Source: Bog-756 sp049517675 (lineage in GTDB: Bacteria > Actinomycetota > Acidimicrobiia > Acidimicrobiales > RAAP-2). From it: DNA of 64,000 bases. The notes beneath the pieces are model-generated. The model was not told where the DNA came from. It did no database searches and worked only from the letters and a program-made list of their open reading frames with translations. A program made the translations under genes and the position numbers. Below are positions 1 through 8,683 of the stretch, piece after piece. The first letter of the stretch is position 1, and each line of letters begins with the position of its first letter. The stretch is taken from NCBI GenBank assembly GCA_049517675.1, contig JBEKRV010000003.1, positions 52,375-116,374 of the forward strand. The letters run 5' to 3'.

Positions 1-373
1 AACGGCGTGGCGCCGATGCCGATCCCGTACGGGCCCGGGCATCCTTCACGAACCGGTTCGCCAGCTGGCGGGTGACGCCGAAGGTCTCGCCGATCTCGGC
101 CGTGGACAGACCCTCGGCGAGGAGGGCGGCCGTGATCGAAATCCGGATCTCGCGACGTACCGCCTCGAATTCGTCGAGGCGCTGGGTGAGGTCCCGGCTC
201 AGCTCGGCAGAGCCCGACCGCCGCATCTTGTCGGCCATGGTGATGCCGCTCTGGAGGGTGGCGATGTCGGTGTCGCTCGACGCGATCTGGTTCTGGAGGC
301 CGGCGATGAGCCGGTTCGTCGCCACCCGGTACCGCCTCACGTCGGCGATGACTCTCTCGATGTGGTCCGCCAT
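1..373 (-). CDS. HTH-domain DNA-binding protein, 3' end cut off by window edge
   Basis: The reading frame opens at an ATG (373-371) and runs off the left edge without a stop, giving 124 visible residues. The first about 70 residues are predicted helical and charged, possibly coiled coil. They are followed by a helix-turn-helix-like segment, A-E-G-L-S-T-A-E-I-G-E-T-F-G-V-T-R-Q, of the kind used to choose tandem sites. The protein probably binds DNA, but the family and target cannot be named because the C-terminus is missing. It is transcribed in the same direction as the acetyltransferase to its right, with about 90 bp between them. Confidence 0.6.
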   Translation of the reverse strand, partial: MADHIERVIADVRRYRVATNRLIAGLQNQIASSDTDIATLQSGITMADKMRRSGSAELSRDLTQRLDEFEAVRREIRISITAALLAEGLSTAEIGETFGVTRQLANRFVKDARARTGSASAPRR

Positions 374-464
374 GGGGGAGACACTAGGTTGCCGGGGTCG
401 GTCGGGTCGCACCGGCGGTCGGCCCTCGTTCGGATCCGTGCACCGGCCGCGACGCCGGGGCGGG

Positions 465-1259
465 CTACCTCAGGACCCAGCGGGGCCGTGACCAGATCTG
501 CCAGTGCTCGAGGGTCACGTAACCCTCCTGCTCGTAGAGGTGCTTGCCCGCGTCGGTGGCCATCAGCAGCGCGACCGGGATGCCTTCGGCCAGCCAGTGG
601 GCGGCGGACGCGCGGAGCAGCCTCCGGCCGTACCCGGCCCGCTGGTTCTGCGGTGCGGTGGCCAGCGCCCAGCACACGCAGAACCTGCCGTCGACGTAGC
701 GGTCCGCCAGACAGCACAGCATGGTGCCGTCCTCGAAGAGTCCCCAGAGCCGGCAGTCCTCGCGCTCCAGCGCGTCCTCGGCGAAGACGATGGCACCGAC
801 CTCGTCCGGCACCCCGAACGCCGTCGAGGTCAGCCGCCGGGCTTCGGCCAGCTCGTGGCGCTCCAGTCGCCGGACGTGGGGGTCGTCCTCGGCCGGGCCG
901 TGGTCCTTCCCCATGAAGGGCCGGGCGCCGATGCAGACCCAGCCGGCCTCGCGGAGCGGGTCGGCCGCAGCCAGTCCGGCCCCGGCCAGCATGATCAGCG
1001 AAGGGACCTCGGCCCGGAGCACCTCGTCGAGTACCGCCGGTGCAACCTCGGCGCCGCGTTCCCCGTGGATCAGCGCCAGGTTGTAGTCGACGAAGGCGGT
1101 CTGGCTGAGTGCGATCCACCAGTCGTCCTCGACCTGGTGGCGGGTGGATCCGGCCCAGATCGCCGTGCCGAGGCCGTACCCGGTGCGGGCCAGGGGCAGG
1201 TCGGCGTAGGCAACAGGATTCAGTGATGCGTCCACGGGACCTGGCTCTCGTTCTGGCAT
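465..1259 (-). CDS. GNAT family N-acetyltransferase
   Basis: A 264-residue protein. The C-terminal half carries the acetyl-CoA pyrophosphate-binding signature Q-N-Q-R-A-G-Y-G-R-R-L-L at residues 204-215, followed by helix alpha3 and the typical closing stretch A-T-D-A-G-K-H-L-Y-E-Q-E-G-Y (residues 234-247). The N-terminal half may be a degenerate second GNAT-like lobe, since the protein is longer than a single domain of about 150 residues. Substrate is unknown. It is a single gene, with the epoxide hydrolase upstream on the same strand about 100 bp away. Confidence 0.8.
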   Translation of the reverse strand: MPEREPGPVDASLNPVAYADLPLARTGYGLGTAIWAGSTRHQVEDDWWIALSQTAFVDYNLALIHGERGAEVAPAVLDEVLRAEVPSLIMLAGAGLAAADPLREAGWVCIGARPFMGKDHGPAEDDPHVRRLERHELAEARRLTSTAFGVPDEVGAIVFAEDALEREDCRLWGLFEDGTMLCCLADRYVDGRFCVCWALATAPQNQRAGYGRRLLRASAAHWLAEGIPVALLMATDAGKHLYEQEGYVTLEHWQIWSRPRWVLR

Positions 1260-1360
1260 CGGGCGGCCGCGCTCGGGCCGCCCCGAGCTTCGAGGACAGT
1301 CTGCCAGCCGTCACCCGGTGAGCGGTGGCTATCGTCCGGGGCCACCGGGCCTCCCGAGCC

Positions 1361-2512
1361 TCAGCGCACCAGGCGGAAGAAGGAGCGGATCTCGTCGACG
1401 AACGCTTCGGGCTGCTCGAACGCGGCGAAGTGACCGCCCTTGTCGAGCTCGTTCCAGTAGCGGATGTCGGTGAACCGACTCTCGGCCCAGCGTCGGGAGA
1501 TGCGCACGATCTCCTTCGGGAAGATCGAACAGCCGGTGGGCACGTCGACGGTGGCGCCGCCACCCTGCTCGAGGCTCCCCTCGAAGCTCTCCCAGTACAT
1601 CCGGGCCGACGACGCACCGGTACCCGGCAGCCAGTACAGCATCACGTTGTCGAGCAGCTCGTCCCGGCCGAGCACGTTCTCGGGGTGGCCGTCGCAGTCG
1701 GTCCACGCCCAGAACTTCTCGACCACCCAGGCGCACTGGCCGGCCGGCGAGTCCACCAGCCCGTACCCGACCGTCTGGGGCCGGGTCGACTGCTGCTTGG
1801 AATATCCGGACTCCCACTTCTGGTAGTCGGCCATCGAGGCCAGCGCGGCGCTCTCGGTGTCCGTGAGGTCCTCCAGGGTCAGCGACGACGGCGGGACCAC
1901 GGGCATGTTGAGGTGGATCCCGGCGAGGTGGTCCGGAGCGAGGCGACCCAGCTGGGAGGTGACCGCCGAGCCCCAGTCGCCTCCCTGGGCGCCGTACCGC
2001 TCGTAGCCGAGGCGGGCCATGAGCGCGGCCCAGGCGGCCGCGGTGTGCCCGACCCCCCAGCCGGTGACCGTCGGCTTGCCGCTGAAGCCGAAGCCCGGGA
2101 GCGACGGGCACACCACGTGGAAGGCGTCGTCAGCATCCCCGCCGTGGGCGACCGGGTCGGTGAGCGGTCCGATCACCTTGGCGAACTCGACGACCGACCC
2201 CGGCCATCCGTGGGTGATGAGGAGGGGGAGCGCCCCGGGATGGGACGACCGCGCATGGACGAAGTGGATGTCCAACCCGTCGATCGCGGTGACGAACTGC
2301 GGGTGCGCGTTGAGGCGCTCCTCGGAGGCACGCCAGTCGTACTCCTCGGCCCAGTAGCGGCAGAGCTCACGGGTGTAGGCCAGCGGCATCCCCTGGGACC
2401 AGTCGGCGACGGTCTCCTCCTCGGGCCAGCGGGTGCGCCTCAGCCGGTCGCGTAGATCGGCGAGCTCGGCGTCGGGGACGTCGACGCGGAACGGGCGGAT
2501 GTCGTCGCTCAT
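1361..2512 (-). CDS. Epoxide hydrolase, alpha/beta-hydrolase fold
   Basis: A 383-residue protein, the usual length for soluble and microsomal-type epoxide hydrolases with the N-terminal EHN domain (about residues 4-110). The oxyanion motif H-G-W-P-G is at 101-105, the nucleophile elbow G-G-D-W-G puts the catalytic Asp at 179, and the catalytic His is in G-G-H-F at 361. These support opening of epoxides to diols through a covalent ester intermediate. I chose the ATG at 2512 because it starts the conserved domain; the frame stays open upstream to 2653 but that part looks non-coding. It is divergent from the DinB-like gene, with a 119-bp shared promoter region. Confidence 0.88.
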   Translation of the reverse strand: MSDDIRPFRVDVPDAELADLRDRLRRTRWPEEETVADWSQGMPLAYTRELCRYWAEEYDWRASEERLNAHPQFVTAIDGLDIHFVHARSSHPGALPLLITHGWPGSVVEFAKVIGPLTDPVAHGGDADDAFHVVCPSLPGFGFSGKPTVTGWGVGHTAAAWAALMARLGYERYGAQGGDWGSAVTSQLGRLAPDHLAGIHLNMPVVPPSSLTLEDLTDTESAALASMADYQKWESGYSKQQSTRPQTVGYGLVDSPAGQCAWVVEKFWAWTDCDGHPENVLGRDELLDNVMLYWLPGTGASSARMYWESFEGSLEQGGGATVDVPTGCSIFPKEIVRISRRWAESRFTDIRYWNELDKGGHFAAFEQPEAFVDEIRSFFRLVR

Positions 2513-2631
2513 GGCGTCAATGTAGGTCGGTGCCCGGGGCACGCGCCCCCGGCGTCGGCCGTCCGGCGGATCGGGTGGCGCCCGGCTGCGCCCCGGTTGC
2601 CCGGAGCAGGGTCCGGCGACAGGATGGTCGG

Positions 2632-3258
2632 GTGGCGAACGCACGACCGACATCGGCCCGGGACGCCTTCGCCGCGGCCGTCGGGTGCTTCCTCGCCACG
2701 TCGGCCGAGATCGGGGACGGGTGGTGGGAGTCGCCCGCGACCGACCTCTGGACGGTCGGTCAGCTCTTCGCCCACGTGGTCCGGGGGATGGCCGTCATGA
2801 GCGACTACCTCGATGCGGACCCGACGCCGCCCGACGCGGTGCTGGGTGGTGCCGCCGCGTACTTCCGGGCGGCCCTCGACACGGACGGGGTCCACGAGGG
2901 CATCGCCGACCGGGCGGTGGCCGCCGCCTCGGCAGCCGGCCCGGACCGGTCGGCCTGGGCCCGGGAGGTCGGCGACGCGGCCATCCGACGGGCGGCGGAG
3001 ACCGGGGACGATCGGGTCCTCGTGCACTTCGCCGGTGCCATCCGCTTCGGCGACTACCTCGAGACGAGGATCACCGAGGTCGTCCTCCACACCTTCGACC
3101 TCCAGGTCGCGTGCGGGCTGGAGGTCGCCGCGCCGGCGGACGCGCTGGCGATCACCAACGGGGTCCTCCTCGACCTGGTCGACCGGGCCGATCCGGCCGG
3201 TCTGGCGCTCGCCCTGTCGGGCCGCCCGGGCCACCTGGCCTGCAACGTGCTCGGCTGA
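2632..3258 (+). CDS. DinB / mycothiol maleylpyruvate isomerase N-terminal family protein
   Basis: A 208-residue protein starting at GTG 2632. It has the family features: an N-terminal four-helix bundle beginning A-F-A-A-A-V, the W-T-V-G-Q-L-F-A-H-V-V-R-G metal-site helix near residue 45, and a second H-T-F-D-L-Q-V-A segment near residue 150 where the metal-binding His residues of this superfamily lie. Members are mycothiol-dependent transferases or isomerases and many are uncharacterised. No substrate can be assigned. It is followed 74 bp later by a SRPBCC protein on the same strand. Confidence 0.72.
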   Translation: MANARPTSARDAFAAAVGCFLATSAEIGDGWWESPATDLWTVGQLFAHVVRGMAVMSDYLDADPTPPDAVLGGAAAYFRAALDTDGVHEGIADRAVAAASAAGPDRSAWAREVGDAAIRRAAETGDDRVLVHFAGAIRFGDYLETRITEVVLHTFDLQVACGLEVAAPADALAITNGVLLDLVDRADPAGLALALSGRPGHLACNVLG

Positions 3259-3332
3259 CCGCGGCGATCGGCGGAGCCGGGCCCGCTCCCGGCCGTACGC
3301 TGGCCGTCGGGACCGAACGGAGGGGGAGCACC

Positions 3333-3830
3333 GTGCGCTTCAGCGTGACCGAGACCATCGCCGCGTCGAGGGAGGACGTGCTCCGCTCCCTCGTGGACCC
3401 GGACTACTACGCGTACCTGGGTGACCACGCGACCTCGGTCCGGGCACCCGAGCTACTGTCGGCCGCCGACGACGGGGGGATCGTCCACACCCGGGTCCGG
3501 TACGCCTTCGACGGGACCATCAGCGGGCCCGCCGCCCGGGTGGTGGACGCCGACAAGCTGACCTGGGTCATCGACACCACCTACGACACCACGACCCACT
3601 CCGGAGCCGTCGTCGTCGACCCGGACCACTATGCGGGGCTGCTGCGCTGCAACGGGACCCTCGCGCTCGGCGGGACGGACGGGGTCACCGTCGAGACGGT
3701 GGCCGGCGTGCTCGAGGTGCGGGTCCCGCTGCTCGCCGGAGCGGCGGAGCGGGCGATCCTCGGCGGGTTCACCCGGCACCTGGAGATCGAGGCGCGGGCG
3801 CTGGCCGGATTCTGCGCCGGCCCCCGGTAG
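3333..3830 (+). CDS. SRPBCC / DUF2505-like protein
   Basis: A 165-residue protein starting at GTG 3333, with a purine-rich ribosome-binding site (AGGGGGAG) 5 bp upstream. It opens with the R-F-S-V-T-E-T-I-A-A-S-R-E-D-V pattern and closes with a long C-terminal helix (E-R-A-I-L-G-G-F-T-R-H-L-E-I-E), as in START-like proteins with a helix-grip fold that bind hydrophobic ligands. DUF2505 is the closest family I recognise. The role is unknown. It ends 17 bp before the convergent stop of the deacetylase gene. Confidence 0.65.
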   Translation: MRFSVTETIAASREDVLRSLVDPDYYAYLGDHATSVRAPELLSAADDGGIVHTRVRYAFDGTISGPAARVVDADKLTWVIDTTYDTTTHSGAVVVDPDHYAGLLRCNGTLALGGTDGVTVETVAGVLEVRVPLLAGAAERAILGGFTRHLEIEARALAGFCAGPR

Positions 3831-3847
3831 CCGCCCGAACCGGTGGG

Positions 3848-5356
3848 TCAGGCGTTGTGCTGGGCGGCCAGCAGGTAGCCCTGGCCCCGGTCGGTCTCGA
3901 CCATGCCGAAGAAGCGGTCGGGACCGCCGGCACCGCCCCGTGACCCGAGGTACGTGGCGTCGAAGCTGAACACCCCGCCGTCCCCGCCGACCAGCCAGTA
4001 GCCCCCGGTCGCCGGGTCGGCCGCCATCCCCACGATCGGGCCGTTGAGCGGGGTCCCGCCCATCGAACCGGAGAAGCGCGCGTCACCGAAGCTGAAGACC
4101 CCGCCGTCCGAGGCCACCAGCCAGTAGCCGCCACCGTCCGCGGTGGCGGCGATGCCCACGACGGGCTGGTTCAGCGGCATTCCTCCCATCGAGCCGTGGA
4201 ACGCGGCGTCACCGAAGCTGAACACCCCGCCGTCGGCCGCGACCTCCCAGTACCCGCGACCGTCCGGGGTAGGGGCGATGCCCACGACCGGTTGGTCGAG
4301 TGGGATGCCCCCCATCGAGCCGTGGTACCCGGCGTCGCCGAAGGCGAACACGCCGCCGTCGGCACCCACCAGCCAGTAGCCGCCCCCGTCCGGTGTCGGT
4401 GCCATGCCGACCACCGGCTGGGCCGGCGTGACGCCGATCCCGGGGAGGGAACCGTAGAAGCCGGCGCCCCCGAACGCGAAGACCCCACCGTTCGCGGAGG
4501 TCAATTGGTAGCCGCTGCCCGACGGGTCGGCCGCGACGCCGGTGAAGGGCTGTGCCGAGGTGACCGTGGTCGAGGACGCCACGGCCGATCCGAACCCGTA
4601 GACGGCGCTGGTCTGCGGTGGCGGGGGCACCGGGCTCGAACCGCAGACGGAGACGAAGGAGTACCCCTGCGCCTCGAGGTCGGTGATGATCTGCGGGAGG
4701 GCGGCGACCGTCTCGCTCCGGTCGCCACCGCCGTCGTGCATGTCCACCACGGCCCCGGGGAACGCCGCCCCCACGACGCTGTCGACGATGGACTGGACCC
4801 CGGGCAACGACCAGTCCCTGGGGTCGATCGAGTAGCTCATGGTGGTCAGGCCGCGCTGGGCGATCTGGTCGAGGACGGTGGCGTTCCACGCGTCGTAGGG
4901 GGGCCGCACGCACGTCGGGATCCTGCCGGTGAGCGAGGTGATGAGGTTCTGGGTCTGGTCGATCTGGTAGGGGAACTCGGACACCGGGATGGTGGTCAGG
5001 TCCGGATGGGTCCAGGTGTGGTCCTCGACCGGGTAGCCGGCGGCGCTGACCATCTGGGTGAGCTGTGGGTTCGCGGCGATCTCCTCGCCGATCTCGAAGA
5101 AGGTGGCCGGCACGTGGTACCGCTCGAGGACCGACAGCACCTGGGGGGTGTACGGGCCCGGGCCGTCGTCGAAGGTGAGGGCGATGACCCGCTTCCCGGC
5201 TGTGGACGCACCGCCGGGGGCCTGGTACGTGTAGAAGGCCGGCGCCGGCGCGGCGGCCGACGCCGGCCCCGACGCGACGGCGATCCCGAGGCCCGGTCCC
5301 CCGGCCAGCGTCAGCACGGCGACCACGGCGGTGGACCACTTCCAGACCGGTGCCAT
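3848..5356 (-). CDS. Secreted polysaccharide deacetylase with Acidimicrobiia-type C-terminal repeats
   Basis: A 502-residue protein with a signal peptide (residues 1-35, ending A-S-A-A-A). The NodB deacetylase domain has T-F-D-D-G-P (61-66), H-T-W-T-H-P with His113 and His117 completing the Asp-His-His metal site, R-P-P-Y (151-154) and M-H-D-G-G-G (206-211). It should remove acetyl groups from a cell-wall or capsular glycan outside the cell. Residues about 240-500 are six copies of a roughly 43-residue unit with the pattern G-G-Y-W-L-V...D-G-G-V-F-x-F-G-D-A-x-F-x-G-S-x-G-G, predicted beta and propeller-like. The start at ATG 5356 precedes the signal peptide. Upstream lies an unusual 10-bp repeat cluster. 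Confidence 0.9.
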   Translation of the reverse strand: MAPVWKWSTAVVAVLTLAGGPGLGIAVASGPASAAAPAPAFYTYQAPGGASTAGKRVIALTFDDGPGPYTPQVLSVLERYHVPATFFEIGEEIAANPQLTQMVSAAGYPVEDHTWTHPDLTTIPVSEFPYQIDQTQNLITSLTGRIPTCVRPPYDAWNATVLDQIAQRGLTTMSYSIDPRDWSLPGVQSIVDSVVGAAFPGAVVDMHDGGGDRSETVAALPQIITDLEAQGYSFVSVCGSSPVPPPPQTSAVYGFGSAVASSTTVTSAQPFTGVAADPSGSGYQLTSANGGVFAFGGAGFYGSLPGIGVTPAQPVVGMAPTPDGGGYWLVGADGGVFAFGDAGYHGSMGGIPLDQPVVGIAPTPDGRGYWEVAADGGVFSFGDAAFHGSMGGMPLNQPVVGIAATADGGGYWLVASDGGVFSFGDARFSGSMGGTPLNGPIVGMAADPATGGYWLVGGDGGVFSFDATYLGSRGGAGGPDRFFGMVETDRGQGYLLAAQHNA

Positions 5357-5369
5357 GCAATTGCTCCTC

Positions 5370-5410
5370 GTACTTCTCGGTACCACTCGGTACCACTCGT
5401 GTACTTCTCG
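5370..5410. repeat. Four 10-bp GTAC-headed direct repeats in the deacetylase leader
   Basis: The units read GTACTTCTCG, GTACCACTCG, GTACCACTCG, a single T, then GTACTTCTCG. They lie 14-54 bp upstream of the deacetylase start codon, in the 220-bp region between it and the divergent zinc-ribbon gene. The spacing of 10, 10 and 11 bp places each GTAC on the same DNA face, which would suit cooperative protein binding. They may equally lie in the transcribed leader. A purine-rich run follows at about 5459-5500. Confidence 0.55.
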
Positions 5411-5576
5411 TGGCCGGTGGTGGGGACCGCGGGCCCAGGACAGGGTAGATCATCGATTCGAGGTAGAGGGGAGGTAGGGGGGAGGAGGAGCGGAGGGGGT
5501 CGGTCGGCGGACCCCTCAAGGTTTTCCCCAGCGTGCCGATCATCCAGGTGTGAACCATCGGCCCGGAGGTGTACCC

Positions 5577-5744
5577 ATGAGTGATTCCGAAGCGTTCCGG
5601 AGGTGCCCCTACTGCGCCACCGAGGGCGTCCCGAAGCTCGTGGTCTATCCGCGCCTGGTCGCCGGCTCGGCCACCAGCTGGAAGTGTCGGGCGTGCGACC
5701 GGTACTGGTCGGACTCCCAGCTGCTCCTGCTCCGCGCTTCCTGA
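5577..5744 (+). CDS. Small zinc-ribbon protein
   Basis: A 55-residue protein starting at ATG 5577 behind a clear ribosome-binding site (CGGAGGTG). It contains two C-x-x-C knuckles, C-P-Y-C at residues 10-13 and C-R-A-C near residue 40, that should bind one zinc ion. The spacing resembles small rubredoxin-like or zinc-ribbon accessory proteins. It ends 17 bp before the ATP-grasp gene on the same strand, so the two are probably co-transcribed. No function is known. Confidence 0.6.
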   Translation: MSDSEAFRRCPYCATEGVPKLVVYPRLVAGSATSWKCRACDRYWSDSQLLLLRAS

Positions 5745-5761
5745 TCCGGCGGTCGGGCACC

Positions 5762-7072
5762 GTGGCGCTCAGCGTCGAACTCCAACCAGAGCGACGCCGG
5801 GCACGCGCCCCCCGGCCGAAGCTCGCCGTCGCCTACGACGTCACGTCGTCCTCGCCGCTCGACCTGGTGGAGGCCGTAGGCGGGCTCTGTGAGCTCGTCT
5901 GGGTGGTCGAGGCCGCCGACCCCGCCCTCGGCTCGTGGTCCCGACTGCTGCCCCGCCTCGGCCAGGTGGTCGACGTGGCCGGGCGGCCCGACGCGGAGGT
6001 GGCGGTCGACCTGGTCGCGGCAGGTGTCGACGGGGTGGTGGCGTTCACCGACAGCCAGCTCCACCGGGCCTCCCTCCTCGGCGAGGAGCTCGGTCTCGAG
6101 GGAAACCGGCCCGAGGTGGTCCTGGCCCTCACCGACAAGGTCGTCCAGCGGGAGCTGTTCCTCCGGGCCGGGCTGCCCGGACCGCGGTTCGAGCTGGTCC
6201 CCACCGGTACCCCGGTCGACCGGGCACGGCTCCTCGTCGGAGCGCTCCGGTTCCCCGTTGTCGTCAAGCCACGCCAGGGGAGCGGCAGTCGGGACACGTA
6301 CCTGGCCGAGGACCCGGACGCCGCCGGGGCCTACCTCGGAGACCTGGTCGACGGCGACGGCTGCGTCGACCGGGACGTCATCGCCGAGGAGTGCCTGGAC
6401 GACGTCGTGCCGCGTCCGTCGCAGGTCTTCGGCGACTACGTGTCGGTGGAGGCGGTCGCCAGCCGGGGGGTCATCGTCCCGCTGGCCATCACCGGGAAGT
6501 TCCCCCTGGCCTTCCCGTGCCGCGAGACGGGCAACTTCCTGCCCCACCATCTCGGTGCCGACCAGGCGGCCGAGGTCGTGGCCGTCGCCGTACGCGGCGC
6601 GAGGGCCCTGGACGTCAACTCCGGTGCCCTCCACGTCGAGGTCAAGCTCACCCCGTGCGGCCCGGAGCTCATCGAGGTGAACGGACGGATCGGCGGTGGC
6701 TCCATCGATGCGCTGTACGCCTCGGTCCACGGCCGGTCGCTCACCGAGATCGCCGCCGCGGTCGCACTGGGCGAGGAGGTCGAGCTCGACGACTGGCGGA
6801 GCGCCCGGGCGGACGGCGGGTTCGTGTACGCGTATTTCCTCCAGCCACCCGTCGAGGCACGGGTACTGACCGGCGTCGACCGCCTCGACCGTCTCAACGC
6901 CCTGAAGGGTGTGGCGGCGACCACGGTCAACCGGACCGTCGGTGACCGCCTCGACTGGCGCGACGGCAGCCAGGGCTACCTGCTGTCGGTACGGGGATCG
7001 GTCGACGGGCTGGAGGAGCTGGGACGGGTGCCGGAACGGGTGTGGTCGGCGCTCGAACTGTCCTGGCGCTGA
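5762..7072 (+). CDS. ATP-grasp domain ligase of unknown substrate
   Basis: A 436-residue protein. I chose the GTG at 5762 because the frame before it overlaps the zinc-ribbon gene. The central part shows the ATP-grasp order: a lid region V-V-V-K-P-R-Q-G-S-G-S-R (about 163-174), and the metal-binding end H-V-E-V-K-L...L-I-E-V-N-G-R-I-G-G-G (about 290-315), the E-V-N-x-R pattern of carboxylate-amine ligases. It should activate a carboxylate as acyl-phosphate and join it to an amine or thiol. The substrate is not evident. Pairing with a small Cys-rich protein recalls ATP-grasp enzymes that act on carrier peptides, but that is only an idea. Confidence 0.75.
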   Translation: MALSVELQPERRRARAPRPKLAVAYDVTSSSPLDLVEAVGGLCELVWVVEAADPALGSWSRLLPRLGQVVDVAGRPDAEVAVDLVAAGVDGVVAFTDSQLHRASLLGEELGLEGNRPEVVLALTDKVVQRELFLRAGLPGPRFELVPTGTPVDRARLLVGALRFPVVVKPRQGSGSRDTYLAEDPDAAGAYLGDLVDGDGCVDRDVIAEECLDDVVPRPSQVFGDYVSVEAVASRGVIVPLAITGKFPLAFPCRETGNFLPHHLGADQAAEVVAVAVRGARALDVNSGALHVEVKLTPCGPELIEVNGRIGGGSIDALYASVHGRSLTEIAAAVALGEEVELDDWRSARADGGFVYAYFLQPPVEARVLTGVDRLDRLNALKGVAATTVNRTVGDRLDWRDGSQGYLLSVRGSVDGLEELGRVPERVWSALELSWR

Positions 7073-7086
7073 GACCGACTACCTGA

Positions 7087-8613
7087 TCAGATCCCGACCT
7101 CGGCGGCGATGATCTCGGCGTTGACCTCGTCCTCCCGGTCGCGGTCACGGGCCGGGTGGGCGTCGATCAGGATCCCGCCGACGACGGCGGCCAGGGCCAT
7201 GGAGCCGGCGGCCCACCAGCTGGCCGTGGCGAACCCGTGGACGGTGGCCCGGGCGACCGCGGCGGCGTCGGTACCGGCGCCGCCGTTTCCGTGGTGGACC
7301 GCGAGGTAGGCGGCGGTCGCCGTGGCCGCGATGGTGTTGAGGAGGGCGGTCCCGACCGAGGCCCCCACCTGCTGGGAGGTGTTGGTCGTGGCCGAGGTGA
7401 TGCCGGCGTCGCGGGGTTCGGCGTTGCTGGTGGCCGTGCTGATGCACGGCATCAGGGCGATCCCGAGGCCGAGGCCGAGGAGCAGCTCCGACGGCAGGAC
7501 GTGGGTCGCGTAGGGAGAGGTCGGTGTGAGCCGGGTGAAGAGCGCGACGCCGAAGGCGGCGACGAGCAGGCCGGGGACCACGAGGAGCCGGGTCTGGACG
7601 TGCGCCATCAGCCGGCTCGCCACCTGGGTCGCCGCCAACCCGTTCATGGCCATCAGGGGCAGGAAGGCGACCCCGGTGAGCAGCGGCGAGTAGTGGTCGA
7701 CGGTCTGGAGCAGGTAGGTGAGGAAGAGGAACGTCCCGTACATGCCGAGGACGGCCAGGATGATGGTGAGGAACGAGCCGGCCCGGTTCCGGTCGGCCAG
7801 GATCCGTAGCGGCAGGAGGGGATTGGCCGACGTCGCCTGGACGAGGACGAACGCGGCGAGCAGCACGCCGGCCGCCACGAACGGCCAGATCACCGAGGGC
7901 GACGACCAGCCCACCGCGCCGGCCTCGCCCAGGGCGTACACGAGGGACACCAGCCCGCCGCAGCCCAGGATCGCCCCGGGGATGTCGAGCCTGACCCGGT
8001 GGTGGCCGGTCTGGCGGGGGATCATCGTGAACGCGCCGACCGCGACGATGCCGGCGACGGGCAGGTTGACGTACAGGCACCACCTCCAGTCCAGGTACTG
8101 GGTGAGGATGCCGCCGAGGATGAGGCCGAAGGCCGCACCTCCGATGGCGATCGACGCATAGATCCCGAAGGCCCTGCCGCGTTCGGTCGGGTCGGTGAAG
8201 GTGAGGGTGAGCAGGGTCAGGACCGATGGCGCGAGGAGCGCGCCGAACATCCCCTGCAGGCCACGGGCGCAGATGAGCATGACCGTGTCCTGTGACGCGC
8301 CCCCGATGGCGGAGGCGGGGGCGAATCCGCACACGCCGACCATGAGCGTCCGCTTGGGCCCGATCATGTCGGCGATCCGGCCCCCGAGCAGGAGGAATCC
8401 GCCGAAGCCGAGGGTGTAGGCGGTCACCACCCATTGACGGTCGGCGTCGGAGAAGCCGAGGGAGTGCTGTGCCGAGGGGAGGGCGATGATCATGATGGTG
8501 GTGTCGAGGACCACCATCAGCTGCGCTCCGGCGATGACCACCAGGATCCACCAGTGGGCCCGGGTGGCGGTAGATCCGGGCCCGACCCGGGCCGGAGCGG
8601 TGCCGCTGGCCAT
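7087..8613 (-). CDS. MFS drug-efflux transporter, DHA2 type
   Basis: A 508-residue membrane protein with about 14 predicted transmembrane helices. It carries the loop 2-3 motif G-G-R-I-A-D-M-I-G-P-K-R near residue 85 and the motif C-like stretch G-G-A-A-F-G-L-I-L-G-G near residue 160, as in proton-driven QacA/EmrB-type multidrug exporters. The start at ATG 8613 places about 20 residues before helix 1. It lies 70 bp downstream of the TetR gene on the same strand, so it is very likely the pump that the TetR protein controls. Confidence 0.88.
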   Translation of the reverse strand: MASGTAPARVGPGSTATRAHWWILVVIAGAQLMVVLDTTIMIIALPSAQHSLGFSDADRQWVVTAYTLGFGGFLLLGGRIADMIGPKRTLMVGVCGFAPASAIGGASQDTVMLICARGLQGMFGALLAPSVLTLLTLTFTDPTERGRAFGIYASIAIGGAAFGLILGGILTQYLDWRWCLYVNLPVAGIVAVGAFTMIPRQTGHHRVRLDIPGAILGCGGLVSLVYALGEAGAVGWSSPSVIWPFVAAGVLLAAFVLVQATSANPLLPLRILADRNRAGSFLTIILAVLGMYGTFLFLTYLLQTVDHYSPLLTGVAFLPLMAMNGLAATQVASRLMAHVQTRLLVVPGLLVAAFGVALFTRLTPTSPYATHVLPSELLLGLGLGIALMPCISTATSNAEPRDAGITSATTNTSQQVGASVGTALLNTIAATATAAYLAVHHGNGGAGTDAAAVARATVHGFATASWWAAGSMALAAVVGGILIDAHPARDRDREDEVNAEIIAAEVGI

Positions 8614-8683
8614 CAGGTGGGCCGGGGGATCGGCGTGAGGGGCACGCACGCAGCGTACCGATCGGTGCCGGTGACCGGTCCGT

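Noticed and set aside
72..491. Plus-strand frame of 139 residues
   Set aside because: It overlaps the truncated HTH gene on the other strand, is Arg-rich and has no recognisable domain, as expected for the antisense of GC-rich coding DNA.
2530..2542. GC-rich palindrome near the epoxide hydrolase promoter
   Set aside because: The 13-bp symmetry GTGCCC-G-GGGCAC is expected by chance in such GC-rich DNA, and it has no link to a regulator.
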